Of a stretch of 34,567 nt of DNA, positions 13,744 through 21,662 are shown piece by piece; positions within the stretch are counted from its first letter, which is position 1, and each line of letters begins with the position of its first letter. The DNA is from Armatimonadota bacterium (GTDB taxonomy: Bacteria; Armatimonadota; HRBIN16), in contig BPGU01000008.1 of assembly GCA_026003195.1 (NCBI GenBank), positions 1 through 34,567 of the forward strand. The letters are read 5' to 3'. The position numbers and the translations under genes are program-made. The notes under the pieces are model-generated. The model ran no database searches, was not told the origin of the DNA, and saw only the letters and a program-made list of their open reading frames with translations.

Positions 13744-16043
13744 AAGTGCAAGTGGCAGCACAGTGCGCATTACTCCCGCTCCCCGCGGCATTCCGCAGTG
13801 TGGTTCAGCCAGCACTAGCTGGTACGGACTTCCCATACATCTTTGGGGTCTGGGGGCAATCCTTGCCCACAAATCCCGATGATTCGGGTTTGCAGGCAAA
13901 CATCGTTGCTGTCCCCGACGCCGAATGTATCAGGCTTCGCAACGTGTTCGTGCCACACTATCCCGACTCCAGCTTCCGCTCATCGAAAGAGAGTAACGGT
14001 ACCACTTACCCATCGCTGACATGGACACATGGGAGCCAGACACTGACATACGTGGCAAACCGACCTGGGGTGGGGCATGTGTGGAGCTATACCACAACGG
14101 ACGGCGGAACATACTGGCTCTACTACGACTTGTTTGAACCCTATTCGGGTCGTATCGCAGTGGCAGAAGTAAGCGCATCGACACCAAGCACGAACGTTGT
14201 GCGTTATGCACACGCGAGTGGTGCATGGCAAGGCTTCCAATGGTACTACAGATTGATTGCTTCGCCATCGTCGGCAGCAAGCATCCAGTTTCTGGTAGCT
14301 TTGGGAAGCAGTTCCCCCTATCGCTGGGTGCGCGTCTCGTCACGCATCGGGCTGGAACCGGAAATCGCGGTGACGACAGCATCGCTTTCTGATGTGACGA
14401 ACCATCTCGCTGGCACTGGCACGCTTCGCTGGGATGTTCTACAGCGAGTGCAAGTGCCAGCTCGCGCGTGGGAGCATATCGCTGCAGACGACAGATATTC
14501 CGCCATTGCACCGGCGAATCTGCACCAAGTGCAGTTCGAAGTGCTCAGCCAGCGTCTGTTTGTGAACTGGGAAGGGGTGCAAAAGCCCCTGGTGATTCCT
14601 TTGGACGGAGAAGATGTTATCAGCATCGCGCTGATAGCCTACTCCAACTTCACAGACGTTGTTTGGCATGGTGCACCGACAAAGTACGTCACCAGCGGTG
14701 TTTGGGAGAGTGCGGACCACGCTTTGGGGTTTCTCCCGCAGACTCTGCCGTCGCTTTTCGTGCATGATGCCGGTTCGCCCGCGGGCACATCCGTCACCAC
14801 CGAATTGGTAGACCCCACGACCGCACGCTATCGGCTCCAGTTGAATGGCAGCACCAGTGAAGGCACGGTGAACGGGGTGGCGTATTGTGCGAAGACCCCA
14901 ATCGTGCGTGCTGTGTCGTACCGATATGCCAGCATGGAGAGCGGCTATGCTGCACCCCCCCAGTTCCTGATGCCAGAAGCAATCACGATACAACATGTGT
15001 TCGACTACAACACGCTGACCATTCAGAGCAATGCGCGGTTGGTATTCCCCAACATGGATGGCGAGTGGGCGACGTTCAATTCCGAGACTGGGCAGTGGGG
15101 CATTAACATACACCTGGAGACGAACTGGCACGGCAACTGGCGTCAGTTTGCTGGAATAGCCCATCGCGCTGGGGAGATTACCGGCGAGTCCGGTGTCAGC
15201 AAGTTCATCATGCATTGCGTTGACCGCTCAGTCCAACTGCAGAACCCACGCTGGAACTTGCCGTGGATGGACGGGTGGAACATCTACTACGCTATGGCTT
15301 TCCTCGCGCAGTTAGGAGGGGTTTCGTTACAGGATATGGCGTTCGCGCCGTTCGTTCCACCAGACCCTTACAGCGACTGGGGTGACCCCGAAAGACCGGG
15401 CGCATGGTTCCTTCCGGTCGGGCACGCGGGCACGCCACTAACACGGTTCAGCGGACAAGAGTTATGGAGCATTATGGTCAAACTGGCGTATGCCATCGGC
15501 TATATGCTGTTCTTTGACGCGAACGGTGTCTTACAGTTCCGCAAGTTCCGCATACCGGTCGGTGTCAGGCGCACCTTCTACGAGAGCGACATGACCGGAC
15601 CAGATGGGTGTTGGAACCTGAGCGTTTACCGCTCAATGGAGGATGTGCGCAACGCGGTAACAGTCGTGGGTGTGGATGCTTTCGGTCCGCTCTGGAACCC
15701 AATCGTGTCGCATCGTCAAGATGATTGGAGCATCCACTACCCGTTCGCATACAACTTCGTGGGGTGGGAGCAACCACTAGTTTGGGCAGATTCACTGTTT
15801 GCGTCCCCACAGTTTGCCAGCGACGCTGCCGATGCGCTGATTGCTTTCTTGCGTCATCCCAGCGAAGTGGTGACATTCACAACTTGGCTTCAGCCAGATT
15901 TGTATCCACTCGATGTCATCGCTATACAAGCACCACGATTTGGCACCATGTGGAAACGTTATCTGGTGGTGGGTGTGCAACATCGGGTGCATGATGTGTC
16001 ACTGGGCGAAAGTATAATTACGGCAAGATACATCCCGGAGTAG
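13740..16043 (+). CDS. Tail tip / hub protein (distal tail plus hub-like)
   Basis: 767 residues. The N-terminal about 370 residues are beta-rich with many aromatic residues and may include a carbohydrate-binding-like domain (YWLYYDLFEPYSGRIAVAEV). The C-terminal half resembles tail hub proteins (gp27-like): MHCVDRSVQL, a helical WSIMVKLAYAIGYMLFFDAN segment followed by 'G.LQFRKF', and final strands PLDVIAIQAP and YLVVGVQHRVHDVSLGES. Hub proteins form the ring at the distal end of the tube. It follows the tape measure, where distal tail and hub genes belong. Translation is probably coupled to the tape measure gene. Confidence 0.65.
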   Translation: MKVQVAAQCALLPLPAAFRSVVQPALAGTDFPYIFGVWGQSLPTNPDDSGLQANIVAVPDAECIRLRNVFVPHYPDSSFRSSKESNGTTYPSLTWTHGSQTLTYVANRPGVGHVWSYTTTDGGTYWLYYDLFEPYSGRIAVAEVSASTPSTNVVRYAHASGAWQGFQWYYRLIASPSSAASIQFLVALGSSSPYRWVRVSSRIGLEPEIAVTTASLSDVTNHLAGTGTLRWDVLQRVQVPARAWEHIAADDRYSAIAPANLHQVQFEVLSQRLFVNWEGVQKPLVIPLDGEDVISIALIAYSNFTDVVWHGAPTKYVTSGVWESADHALGFLPQTLPSLFVHDAGSPAGTSVTTELVDPTTARYRLQLNGSTSEGTVNGVAYCAKTPIVRAVSYRYASMESGYAAPPQFLMPEAITIQHVFDYNTLTIQSNARLVFPNMDGEWATFNSETGQWGINIHLETNWHGNWRQFAGIAHRAGEITGESGVSKFIMHCVDRSVQLQNPRWNLPWMDGWNIYYAMAFLAQLGGVSLQDMAFAPFVPPDPYSDWGDPERPGAWFLPVGHAGTPLTRFSGQELWSIMVKLAYAIGYMLFFDANGVLQFRKFRIPVGVRRTFYESDMTGPDGCWNLSVYRSMEDVRNAVTVVGVDAFGPLWNPIVSHRQDDWSIHYPFAYNFVGWEQPLVWADSLFASPQFASDAADALIAFLRHPSEVVTFTTWLQPDLYPLDVIAIQAPRFGTMWKRYLVVGVQHRVHDVSLGESIITARYIPE

Positions 16044-16048
16044 AAAAG

Positions 16049-17386
16049 ATGCCTGCTGGGCATGGACAAGACTGGTACAAAATCTACCCATATCACCCAG
16101 GCACTTTAGTCGCGACCGCGGCGCTTCTCAAAGATGATGCACCTATCGGTTCGGCGACGGTTATGGATACAGACAGCCAAAGTGCAAGCACGGGTCTATA
16201 TCTCTGGTCCAATGAGAACTACTCCGGCAGTGGAAGCGTTCACTACAGAGTGCGAATCGCGCTGTACTCGCAGAACGCATTGGCAAACTGGTTGCCACAA
16301 CACCCATTTACCTATCAATACCCAACATACAATCGTTACATGTTTTGTGCTCTCATTATCAAGTCAGGAGCGAACGGTTACGACTTACCAGATTATGACC
16401 CCAACGATGGGACTTCCGCAGGCAGAATGTTCTCGTTGCCGTCTGGATACATTTTCACTGTGAACGGAGCCCGGATGATACGTTGTGATGGGACGAGCAT
16501 CGACTTCAACAATATATCCGGCGGTTACCCGCATCTGTATAAACCCGTCGTTGGTGCTTCCCCCAACGAACAGCACCCTTGCCAGATCGACATTGCCGGA
16601 GACGACCCGGTAAACTATGACATCATGTGGGAACTGGAGTTCGCTTATACGGATCCATCCCCCACTCCATCCCCTAACCAGCCAATCACTTATTACTCCA
16701 CGCAAATCTTTGCCATGAGCATTCTCGAGTATCAATACCCTGGCTACCAACCCGTTTATCAGCTGATAGGCGGTGTGAACATCTACGTCCACTATCCATA
16801 TTCACCTCCACCACCGGCATCGATTCCTATAGGTTCTTTACACAATCTGGACAACCAACAGTTGTTTGTGGGTGGTGGGCGTTCGGTGCGCAGACTGAAT
16901 CTTTTCGCACTGTCCATGTTGGATCATTACGATTATGTGCCATCTGGTTACAGCATCGTGCGTGTGCGGCACCTTCCACGCCACAAGGGCATTTTGCTGT
17001 TGGCAAGGAGTGACACACAGACTGGTGGGAACTACGCATTCAAAACGTATTTTGGCAATGTTGGTGAGACGACCACGACGGAGGTGTTGAGCTTGAGCGC
17101 GGCAGATGCGATAGTGGAAGTTTCTGAACGAAGACGGGAGACGCTACTGGTATACATGTTGTCTACCGGAGAGGTGTACTCCAGGAAGTCTTTGGACGGT
17201 GGTTGGAACTTTGGTTCGGCACAGCGTTGCACACTTGGTGGTTCAAACATGAATGCGAACGCGCTGCTAGATTTGGACTACAGTGTGCGCCGAGATTGCT
17301 ACCTCATGGTGTTCAAAGCTACCGACAACAGCGTCAAGCTGCTGATTTCAGAAGATGGTGTGAACTGGACAGATACGGGGGTGTAG
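16049..17386 (+). CDS. Tail spike/adhesin-like protein with Asp-box motifs
   Basis: 445 residues; GGAG upstream. The N-terminal half is aromatic, Asn/Tyr/Pro-rich and beta-like. In the C-terminal half (from about residue 265: LHNLDNQQLFVGGGRSVRRL) strand-rich repeats include two Asp-box-like motifs, SLDGGWNFGS (about residue 385) and SEDGVNWTDTG (last residues), separated by about 50 residues. Asp boxes mark beta-propeller folds such as sialidases, but catalytic Arg residues cannot be assigned, so no enzyme activity is claimed. It is the last structural gene before the terminases and is probably a receptor-binding or spike component. Confidence 0.55.
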   Translation: MPAGHGQDWYKIYPYHPGTLVATAALLKDDAPIGSATVMDTDSQSASTGLYLWSNENYSGSGSVHYRVRIALYSQNALANWLPQHPFTYQYPTYNRYMFCALIIKSGANGYDLPDYDPNDGTSAGRMFSLPSGYIFTVNGARMIRCDGTSIDFNNISGGYPHLYKPVVGASPNEQHPCQIDIAGDDPVNYDIMWELEFAYTDPSPTPSPNQPITYYSTQIFAMSILEYQYPGYQPVYQLIGGVNIYVHYPYSPPPPASIPIGSLHNLDNQQLFVGGGRSVRRLNLFALSMLDHYDYVPSGYSIVRVRHLPRHKGILLLARSDTQTGGNYAFKTYFGNVGETTTTEVLSLSAADAIVEVSERRRETLLVYMLSTGEVYSRKSLDGGWNFGSAQRCTLGGSNMNANALLDLDYSVRRDCYLMVFKATDNSVKLLISEDGVNWTDTGV

Positions 17387-17875
17387 ATGGCACGTCGCGA
17401 ACCATTTGCGGTCAAGACCAATCAGAAGGCTATCCGCGCGGCGATGCGCTCCCAGCAAGCACTGCAGCTGCGCGTGCAGGGTTATTCGTTTGCTCAAATC
17501 GCGGAGCAGCTTGGATACAAGACCAAGTACGCAGCATGGCACGCGGTCTACCGCGCACTGCAGAAACTTCCGGCGAAGAATGCAGAGCTGCTCCGCGATA
17601 TCGAACTGGAGCGCACCGATGTGGCATTGCGTGCACTTTACCCCAAAGTCATCGACGGGGACTGTAACGCCATCAAGCGATGGACGGAAGTCATTGAATT
17701 GCGTTGTCGGATTTTAGGATTGTTTGCGCCAACGAAAGTGGAGCACGGGGTGGTAGACGATGCTCAAGACCCGCTTTTCCGCTTCCTGGATGCGCTTGCC
17801 GAACGTGTGGAAGCCAGCCATGTGGAAAGTGCTGGAATTCTCCCCGCACGAGGGACAAGCGAAGATACTACTTAG
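17387..17875 (+). CDS. Terminase small subunit
   Basis: 162 residues. Residues about 20-65 contain a helix-turn-helix typical of TerS (ALQLRVQGYSFAQIAEQLGY followed by a recognition-like helix with AAWHAVYRALQKL). A central helical segment (LLRDIELERTDVALRALYPK) would mediate ring assembly. The Pro/Glu-rich C-terminus contacts the large subunit in relatives. It starts immediately after the previous stop and overlaps the large terminase gene. DNA recognition at the packaging site is the expected role; no cos or pac site could be pinned down. Confidence 0.8.
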   Translation: MARREPFAVKTNQKAIRAAMRSQQALQLRVQGYSFAQIAEQLGYKTKYAAWHAVYRALQKLPAKNAELLRDIELERTDVALRALYPKVIDGDCNAIKRWTEVIELRCRILGLFAPTKVEHGVVDDAQDPLFRFLDALAERVEASHVESAGILPARGTSEDTT

Positions 17876-19070
17876 CCCAGCTCGTTTTCGAGTAGTTTGC
17901 TGTGGACGACGTTGGGGGAAGTCGGTCATGGCTGGCATTGAAGCCACCAGCGTCGCACTCGCCGGCGGCAAAGTGTTTTGTGTGGGTGGCGACAGCAATA
18001 CCGCCAGCATCATCTTCGAGCAGTGCTTGGAAATATCGTACAAGCTGAACGCGCAAGTGGATAGACGGAAACTGCGCGATCCATCCATCATCCGATACCG
18101 CAGCGGTGGATACATCATGGCGCGGTCGGCAGAAAACATCCAGCAACTGATTGGACGTGGGCTGGACTTGATTATCATTGACGAATGCGCACGCATCCCG
18201 CATTCCAGTGTTTGGTATGAGTCACTGCGCCCCGCGCTGACAGACCGCAAAGGTGGAGCTCTTTTCATCAGCACGCCGGTCGGGCGCAACTGGTTCTACG
18301 AACTGTTCCAGATGGGGAAGCATCCGGACTATGCTGACTACGAATCTTTCCAGTATCCCAGCAGTAGTAACCCACACTTAGACCCAGCAGAGATAGAGAA
18401 CGCACGTCTCACCATCCCAGAGCGCGTCTTCCGACAAGAGTATCTTGCGGAGTTCTTGGAGGATGTGGGTGGTGTCTTCAGCAACGTCCGCAGCCGAGTG
18501 GGGGCGCGGCGTCAGACAACACGCACACCCGGGCACAATTACGTCATAGGTGTAGACCTGGCAAAGTACGAGGACTTTACAGTGATAGCCGTTATTGACA
18601 CCACGCTGGGGGAGCTGTGCAATGTGGTGCGACTGCAGAAAGAAGACTACACACTGCAGTCGCAAAGAATAATTGTTGAAGCGAGACGTTGGAACGCACC
18701 GGTCTGCGTTGACTCGTCCGGCCCCGGAGAACCAATAGTCGAAGTGCTGTTTGCAGACGGAGTGAACGTGATACCGTTCAAGTTCACGAACGCCAGCAAA
18801 ATGTCCATCGTGCAAGCATTGGTGCTTGCGTTGGAACAAGAAGATTTGAAGCTGCTGGATGAAGAATGGCTGTTACAAGAGCTGGAAAATTATCAGTACG
18901 AGCGCACTGAAGCTGGCAATCTGCGGATGAATGCGCCTAGTGGTAAGCATGATGACGGTGTGATGGCTCTGGCGTTAGCATGGCATATCGCACAACCACT
19001 AGGGGCGAACGTGAGACCACAAGTGGGACGTAGACGACCCATTGCTGTTACCGGAACGGGGTATCAGTGA
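17820..19070 (+). CDS. Terminase large subunit
   Basis: 416 residues from ATG 17820 (upstream in-frame ATGs at 17760 and 17790 would add 20 or 10 residues; 17820 keeps the family-typical distance to Walker A). ATPase: Walker A CGRRWGKS at residues 28-35 and Walker B LIIIDE ending at 121-122, then ISTPVG (coupling motif). Nuclease (RNase H-like): GVDLAKYED (Asp246), VDSSGPG (Asp298) and KHDDG (Asp378/379) as metal ligands. It drives DNA into the prohead through the portal and cuts it. The gene converges on the minus-strand gene at 19048 with a 23-base overlap. Confidence 0.93.
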   Translation: MWKVLEFSPHEGQAKILLSPARFRVVCCGRRWGKSVMAGIEATSVALAGGKVFCVGGDSNTASIIFEQCLEISYKLNAQVDRRKLRDPSIIRYRSGGYIMARSAENIQQLIGRGLDLIIIDECARIPHSSVWYESLRPALTDRKGGALFISTPVGRNWFYELFQMGKHPDYADYESFQYPSSSNPHLDPAEIENARLTIPERVFRQEYLAEFLEDVGGVFSNVRSRVGARRQTTRTPGHNYVIGVDLAKYEDFTVIAVIDTTLGELCNVVRLQKEDYTLQSQRIIVEARRWNAPVCVDSSGPGEPIVEVLFADGVNVIPFKFTNASKMSIVQALVLALEQEDLKLLDEEWLLQELENYQYERTEAGNLRMNAPSGKHDDGVMALALAWHIAQPLGANVRPQVGRRRPIAVTGTGYQ

Positions 19071-19557
19071 AAGAGATGTGTCCTTTCATCTGCTCATACC
19101 ATACTGGAACAAGGAATAACAGTAAGATGATGGTCACGGCGAGGCAGATGAGCATCTGCAAGAGGTTTCGTTTCGCGAGTTGTTGCTCCCAACGATTCAC
19201 CGATGCTTGGTCATAACCAATATCTACCATCTTCGTCCGTAGAAACACTTTCCAGAACAGAAGTGCGATGGTCACAATGAGTAGAAAGAAGAGCATGAGC
19301 AGTTTGTCTGGTGTGGGGAAGAAGATGGAATGGACGACGATGATGATGCCAATACACAAAACGATGTTCAGTACCCAGCCAGCGTTCTCATATTGATGTG
19401 TGTATTCCACCACGCGTTCATCTGTCTGAAGATGGGATGTAGAATACTGTGATGGCGGGTTGGATTGTGTGACTGCTGGTACAAAAGAGTGCCCACACAA
19501 GTCACAGGAGACCGCGCCATCGACAAGCGCGGAGTTGCATTGCGGACATCTCTTCAT
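19048..19557 (-). CDS. Zinc-ribbon membrane protein next to the repressor
   Basis: 169 residues. The N-terminus has a double Cys motif (CPQC and CDLC, Cys4, 7, 18, 21), like zinc ribbons at the start of bacterial membrane proteins. Three hydrophobic helices follow at about 61-80, 86-106 and 131-152. It lies 38 bases downstream of the repressor stop, the same strand, so it is likely transcribed with it in the lysogen. A role in superinfection exclusion or host alteration is possible from this position but unproven. The 3' end overlaps the large terminase gene tail to tail. Confidence 0.7.
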   Translation of the reverse strand: MKRCPQCNSALVDGAVSCDLCGHSFVPAVTQSNPPSQYSTSHLQTDERVVEYTHQYENAGWVLNIVLCIGIIIVVHSIFFPTPDKLLMLFFLLIVTIALLFWKVFLRTKMVDIGYDQASVNRWEQQLAKRNLLQMLICLAVTIILLLFLVPVWYEQMKGHISFTDTPFR

Positions 19558-19576
19558 GTTTCATCACCACTAACAT

Positions 19577-19596
19577 TTTACATCACTTTACATCAC
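19577..19596. repeat. Two tandem copies of TTTACATCAC
   Basis: TTTACATCAC occurs at 19577-19586 and 19587-19596, overlapping the repressor stop codon and just upstream of the zinc-ribbon membrane protein. On the minus strand this reads GTGATGTAAA twice. A binding site for a regulator of the downstream gene is possible. Confidence 0.5.
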
Positions 19597-19955
19597 TCGT
19601 CTTGCTTGACAAACAGTTCGCGTGCGGTGTCCAGCTGACGTCGGAGATACCGGATGGCGTCTGCGTATTGGTTCTCCGGCACTTCGCGCAAGAGGCTGGC
19701 TGTTTCCGCAATGAGATCATTGGTGTCATAGATGAACGTGGCAGATGCGTCGTATCCTGCAGCCCGCATCGCTTCTGAAATGGGGACGTTCAGTGCAGAA
19801 GCGATGCGCACGACAGTTTGTCTGCGCGGCTGCTGTTGATACTCTGGAGACAACAGTTTGTACACGTGCGACCGCTCCAGTCCAGCAATTTCTGCCAGCT
19901 GCTGTGGAGACCAGCCACGCTCAGAAAGTTTCTCTTTCAGCCATCTCCAGAACAT
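19593..19955 (-). CDS. XRE-family repressor (CI-like, no peptidase domain)
   Basis: 120 residues from ATG 19955, chosen because GGAGGTGAG lies just upstream on the minus strand; the more upstream start at 20003 would lie in the operator region. Residues about 5-55 form an XRE HTH: LKEKLSERGWSPQQLAEIAG with recognition helix LERSHVYKLLS. The C-terminal half is helical (ETASLLREVPENQYADAIRYL) and may dimerise. There is no Ser-Lys autoprotease domain, so induction would need a route other than RecA-stimulated self-cleavage. Divergent from the early operon, as CI is from Cro. Confidence 0.75.
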   Translation of the reverse strand: MFWRWLKEKLSERGWSPQQLAEIAGLERSHVYKLLSPEYQQQPRRQTVVRIASALNVPISEAMRAAGYDASATFIYDTNDLIAETASLLREVPENQYADAIRYLRRQLDTARELFVKQDE

Positions 19956-19971
19956 GTTGCTCACCTCCAAC

Positions 19972-20022
19972 TTGTTTCTACTATCATGATACAACTGAAA
20001 CAAAAAAAAGTTTCAGAGAAAC
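19972..20022. promoter_or_regulatory. Candidate operator region with GTTTC/GAAAC half-sites
   Basis: Half-sites alternate: GTTTC 19974-19978, GAAAC 19997-20001, GTTTC 20010-20014, GAAAC 20018-20022. TTGTTTC (19972-19978) and GAAACAA (19997-20003) flank the perfect palindrome TATCATGATA (19982-19991). CTGAAAC (19995-20001) and GTTTCAG (20010-20016) form a second inverted repeat around eight A residues. It lies between the divergent repressor and Cro-like genes. Confidence 0.6.
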
Positions 20023-20035
20023 ACGCAGCAAGATA

Positions 20036-20064
20036 TTGATTTCTCTTGTGTTTTCGTGTATAAT
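20036..20064 (+). promoter_or_regulatory. Early rightward promoter (TTGATT, 17 bp, TATAAT)
   Basis: TTGATT 20036-20041 and TATAAT 20059-20064, spacer 17, with the GTGTATAAT context. It sits about 15 bases right of the operator half-sites and about 50 bases before the Cro-like gene. No terminator lies between it and the early genes. Confidence 0.8.
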
Positions 20065-20111
20065 ACAGATAGACACAAATAAACACACGAGCCTACCTAC
20101 GAGGGATTTTA

Positions 20112-20384
20112 ATGGCAAGACCAATTAGCTATCCGCGCCTTAGAAAGCGCAGGCGCGAGCTGGAGTTGCCACTGGACTACGTGGCACAAATGCTCCGAAT
20201 CTCGCGCACTGTGCTTTCTTTGTACGAGCGAGGCTTCGAGCCAGTTCGCCCAACTGCGCGACAGCGGTGGGCGGAGCTGGCAAAGATGTACGCCCGGCTC
20301 CTGGAACGGTTGGAAGCCGATTCCAAAGCCGGGCGTTTGCATGTACGTGTCTATTCCAGAACCCAGGAAACGCAAAAGGAGTGA
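20112..20384 (+). CDS. Cro-like HTH regulator
   Basis: 90 residues, first gene of the early operon. Basic N-terminus (YPRLRKRRRELELPLDYVAQ) leads into an XRE-type HTH: LDYVAQMLRISRTVLSLYER covers helices 2 and 3. The rest is helical (QRWAELAKMYARLLERLEAD) and could dimerise. It is divergent from the CI-like repressor and is the first product of the promoter at 20036, so a Cro-like role at the shared operator is the simplest inference. GAGG about eight bases before the ATG serves as ribosome-binding site. Confidence 0.7.
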   Translation: MARPISYPRLRKRRRELELPLDYVAQMLRISRTVLSLYERGFEPVRPTARQRWAELAKMYARLLERLEADSKAGRLHVRVYSRTQETQKE

Positions 20385-20389
20385 CCATC

Positions 20390-20644
20390 ATGGACTTGCA
20401 TCACCACGCCAACCGCTACTACAAATCGCTGTGCCTCTGCGATTTCCCCATGCGCAGCAAATTCGCACGTGACCTGTGTGGGGAGTGCGGAGGCATCATC
20501 CCGCGCTGGCGTCAGCTTGAGGTCGAGCAGGCTGAAGAACGCGCGGGGTTCCACTCTCTCATCATCACCATTCTCATCTGCGCTGGGATGCTGTTCATGG
20601 CGATGGTCGTTGGGGACTGGATCCTGGCGCAAGCACCAAAGTGA
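20390..20644 (+). CDS. Small zinc-finger protein with one membrane span
   Basis: 84 residues from ATG 20390 (AAAGGAGTGA upstream, overlapping the previous stop). The N-terminal part has CLC at 15-17 and CGEC at 30-33, a likely zinc site. A single hydrophobic helix at about 56-77 (SLIITILICAGMLFMAMVVG) is followed by a short tail. This 'zinc module plus C-terminal membrane anchor' form is also seen, with three spans, in the lysogeny gene at 19048. Function unknown; early expression suggests an effect on the host membrane or on takeover. Confidence 0.6.
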   Translation: MDLHHHANRYYKSLCLCDFPMRSKFARDLCGECGGIIPRWRQLEVEQAEERAGFHSLIITILICAGMLFMAMVVGDWILAQAPK

Positions 20645-20664
20645 GAAAGTGAGGAGGTGTGACG

Positions 20665-20988
20665 ATGGACAGACAGTTGGCGCTGGATTTGTGGGAACGC
20701 GAGCTGCGCATTTACTCGCCCTGGCTGGCGATGTGTGAGTTCGGCGGGTTCAGAAAACCATTTCCAGCGATAGACCTGCGCGGACTGGACAGGCAGCAGG
20801 CACTGGAACAGATGAAGCGAGTTGCTGCTGGCTACGAGCTGCGCGGGTGGCGAGTCACCTGGTTGTTTGACGAGGCAGCCGAAGCCGTGCTGGCAGAGAT
20901 TCAGGATGCACTGGCAGCACGCGGGATGTGCAGAGTCTTGATGTCCATCCCACCAAAGACGGAAGCCCCCGCCGAAGCGGAGGCTTAG
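20665..20988 (+). CDS. Hypothetical early protein
   Basis: 107 residues from ATG 20665, with AGGAGGTG at 20652-20659. Mixed alpha/beta: MDRQLALDLWERELRIYSPW, a short Gly-rich turn, LDRQQALEQMKRVAAGYELR, then VTWLFDEAAEAVLAEIQDAL. It ends in an Ala/Glu/Pro-rich tail. No catalytic motif or metal site was recognised. The following 77 bases hold a perfect inverted repeat. Confidence 0.6.
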   Translation: MDRQLALDLWERELRIYSPWLAMCEFGGFRKPFPAIDLRGLDRQQALEQMKRVAAGYELRGWRVTWLFDEAAEAVLAEIQDALAARGMCRVLMSIPPKTEAPAEAEA

Positions 20989-21003
20989 ACTGTGAACACG
21001 ACT

Positions 21004-21036
21004 GAGGTGAATGGCGCATCCCTCGCCATTCACCTC
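21004..21036 (+). other. 13-bp perfect inverted repeat in the early operon
   Basis: GAGGTGAATGGCG (21004-21016) pairs with CGCCATTCACCTC (21024-21036), loop seven bases. There is no T-run after it (CATTCT), so it is not a standard terminator. The 5' arm contains a GAGGTGA box. It lies in one of the few gaps of the early operon and might control message processing or partial termination. Confidence 0.6.
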
Positions 21037-21065
21037 CATTCTACCACAGATGGAGGTGAGATGCA

Positions 21066-21434
21066 ATGTACTACGCATTGAGATTGAAGTATGAGGCAGA
21101 CCGCCGTGCGGTAGGCAGCGACGTTCTGGTGCTGAACGTTGACCCCCCGCACGTGTACGCCGTCGTGCATGGCAAGCCACGCCTGGTTGTGCGCTTCGGT
21201 GAGAAGGCACAACCGATACTGCAGTTCCCGTGGGATGAAGGCAGAGTTGGTGAGCTGGTGCTGCTGGCACTGGCGAAGCTGCGCAGTGACCCCACATACG
21301 CAGATGCTGCTGCGCAGCTGTACGCGGAGACGACGCACCGATGTGCACGCTGCCACCGACGCATCACCGACTCGCGCAGCGTGAAAGCCGGGTTGGGTCC
21401 AGAGTGCCAAAAGAAGGGAGGGCGCATTCTGTGA
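21066..21434 (+). CDS. DUF6011-type zinc-binding protein
   Basis: 122 residues; GGAGGTGAG upstream. The N-terminal part is alpha/beta (MYYALRLKYEADRRAVG, DVLVLNVDPPHVYAVVHGK). The C-terminal part has CARCHRRITDSRSVKAGLGP then EC, the Cx2C ... S...G.GP.C pattern of DUF6011 domains, which are common in phage and actinobacterial proteins and probably bind zinc. The role is unknown. Its stop overlaps the next GTG start. Confidence 0.65.
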   Translation: MYYALRLKYEADRRAVGSDVLVLNVDPPHVYAVVHGKPRLVVRFGEKAQPILQFPWDEGRVGELVLLALAKLRSDPTYADAAAQLYAETTHRCARCHRRITDSRSVKAGLGPECQKKGGRIL

Positions 21435-21652
21435 GCGACACCGCGCTGGAGGTTCGTTTCACGTGCGATGCTTGTGATGGCGAGGGCTGGGTCCTCGCGC
21501 CTGTGCAGTGCTATGATGAGCCGAACTACATGCCCTGCCCTTTGTGCAAAGGGATGGGTGTGCGGTACAAGCGCATCTATCCCGAAGTGGACTGGGAGGA
21601 TATGCGCGATTTCACCGACGACGACTACGACCCGTTTGGGTTAGATGCATAG
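21431..21652 (+). CDS. DnaJ-type zinc finger small protein
   Basis: 73 residues from GTG 21431, which overlaps the previous stop (GTGA). Two CxxCxGxG modules are visible: CDACDGEG and CPLCKGMG, separated by about 22 residues, as in half of a DnaJ cysteine-rich domain. The C-terminus is very acidic (WEDMRDFTDDDYDPFG). Such small proteins in phages may hold partly folded partners or act as regulators; no specific function can be assigned. Confidence 0.6.
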   Translation: MSDTALEVRFTCDACDGEGWVLAPVQCYDEPNYMPCPLCKGMGVRYKRIYPEVDWEDMRDFTDDDYDPFGLDA

Positions 21653-21662
21653 GAGGCACGAG

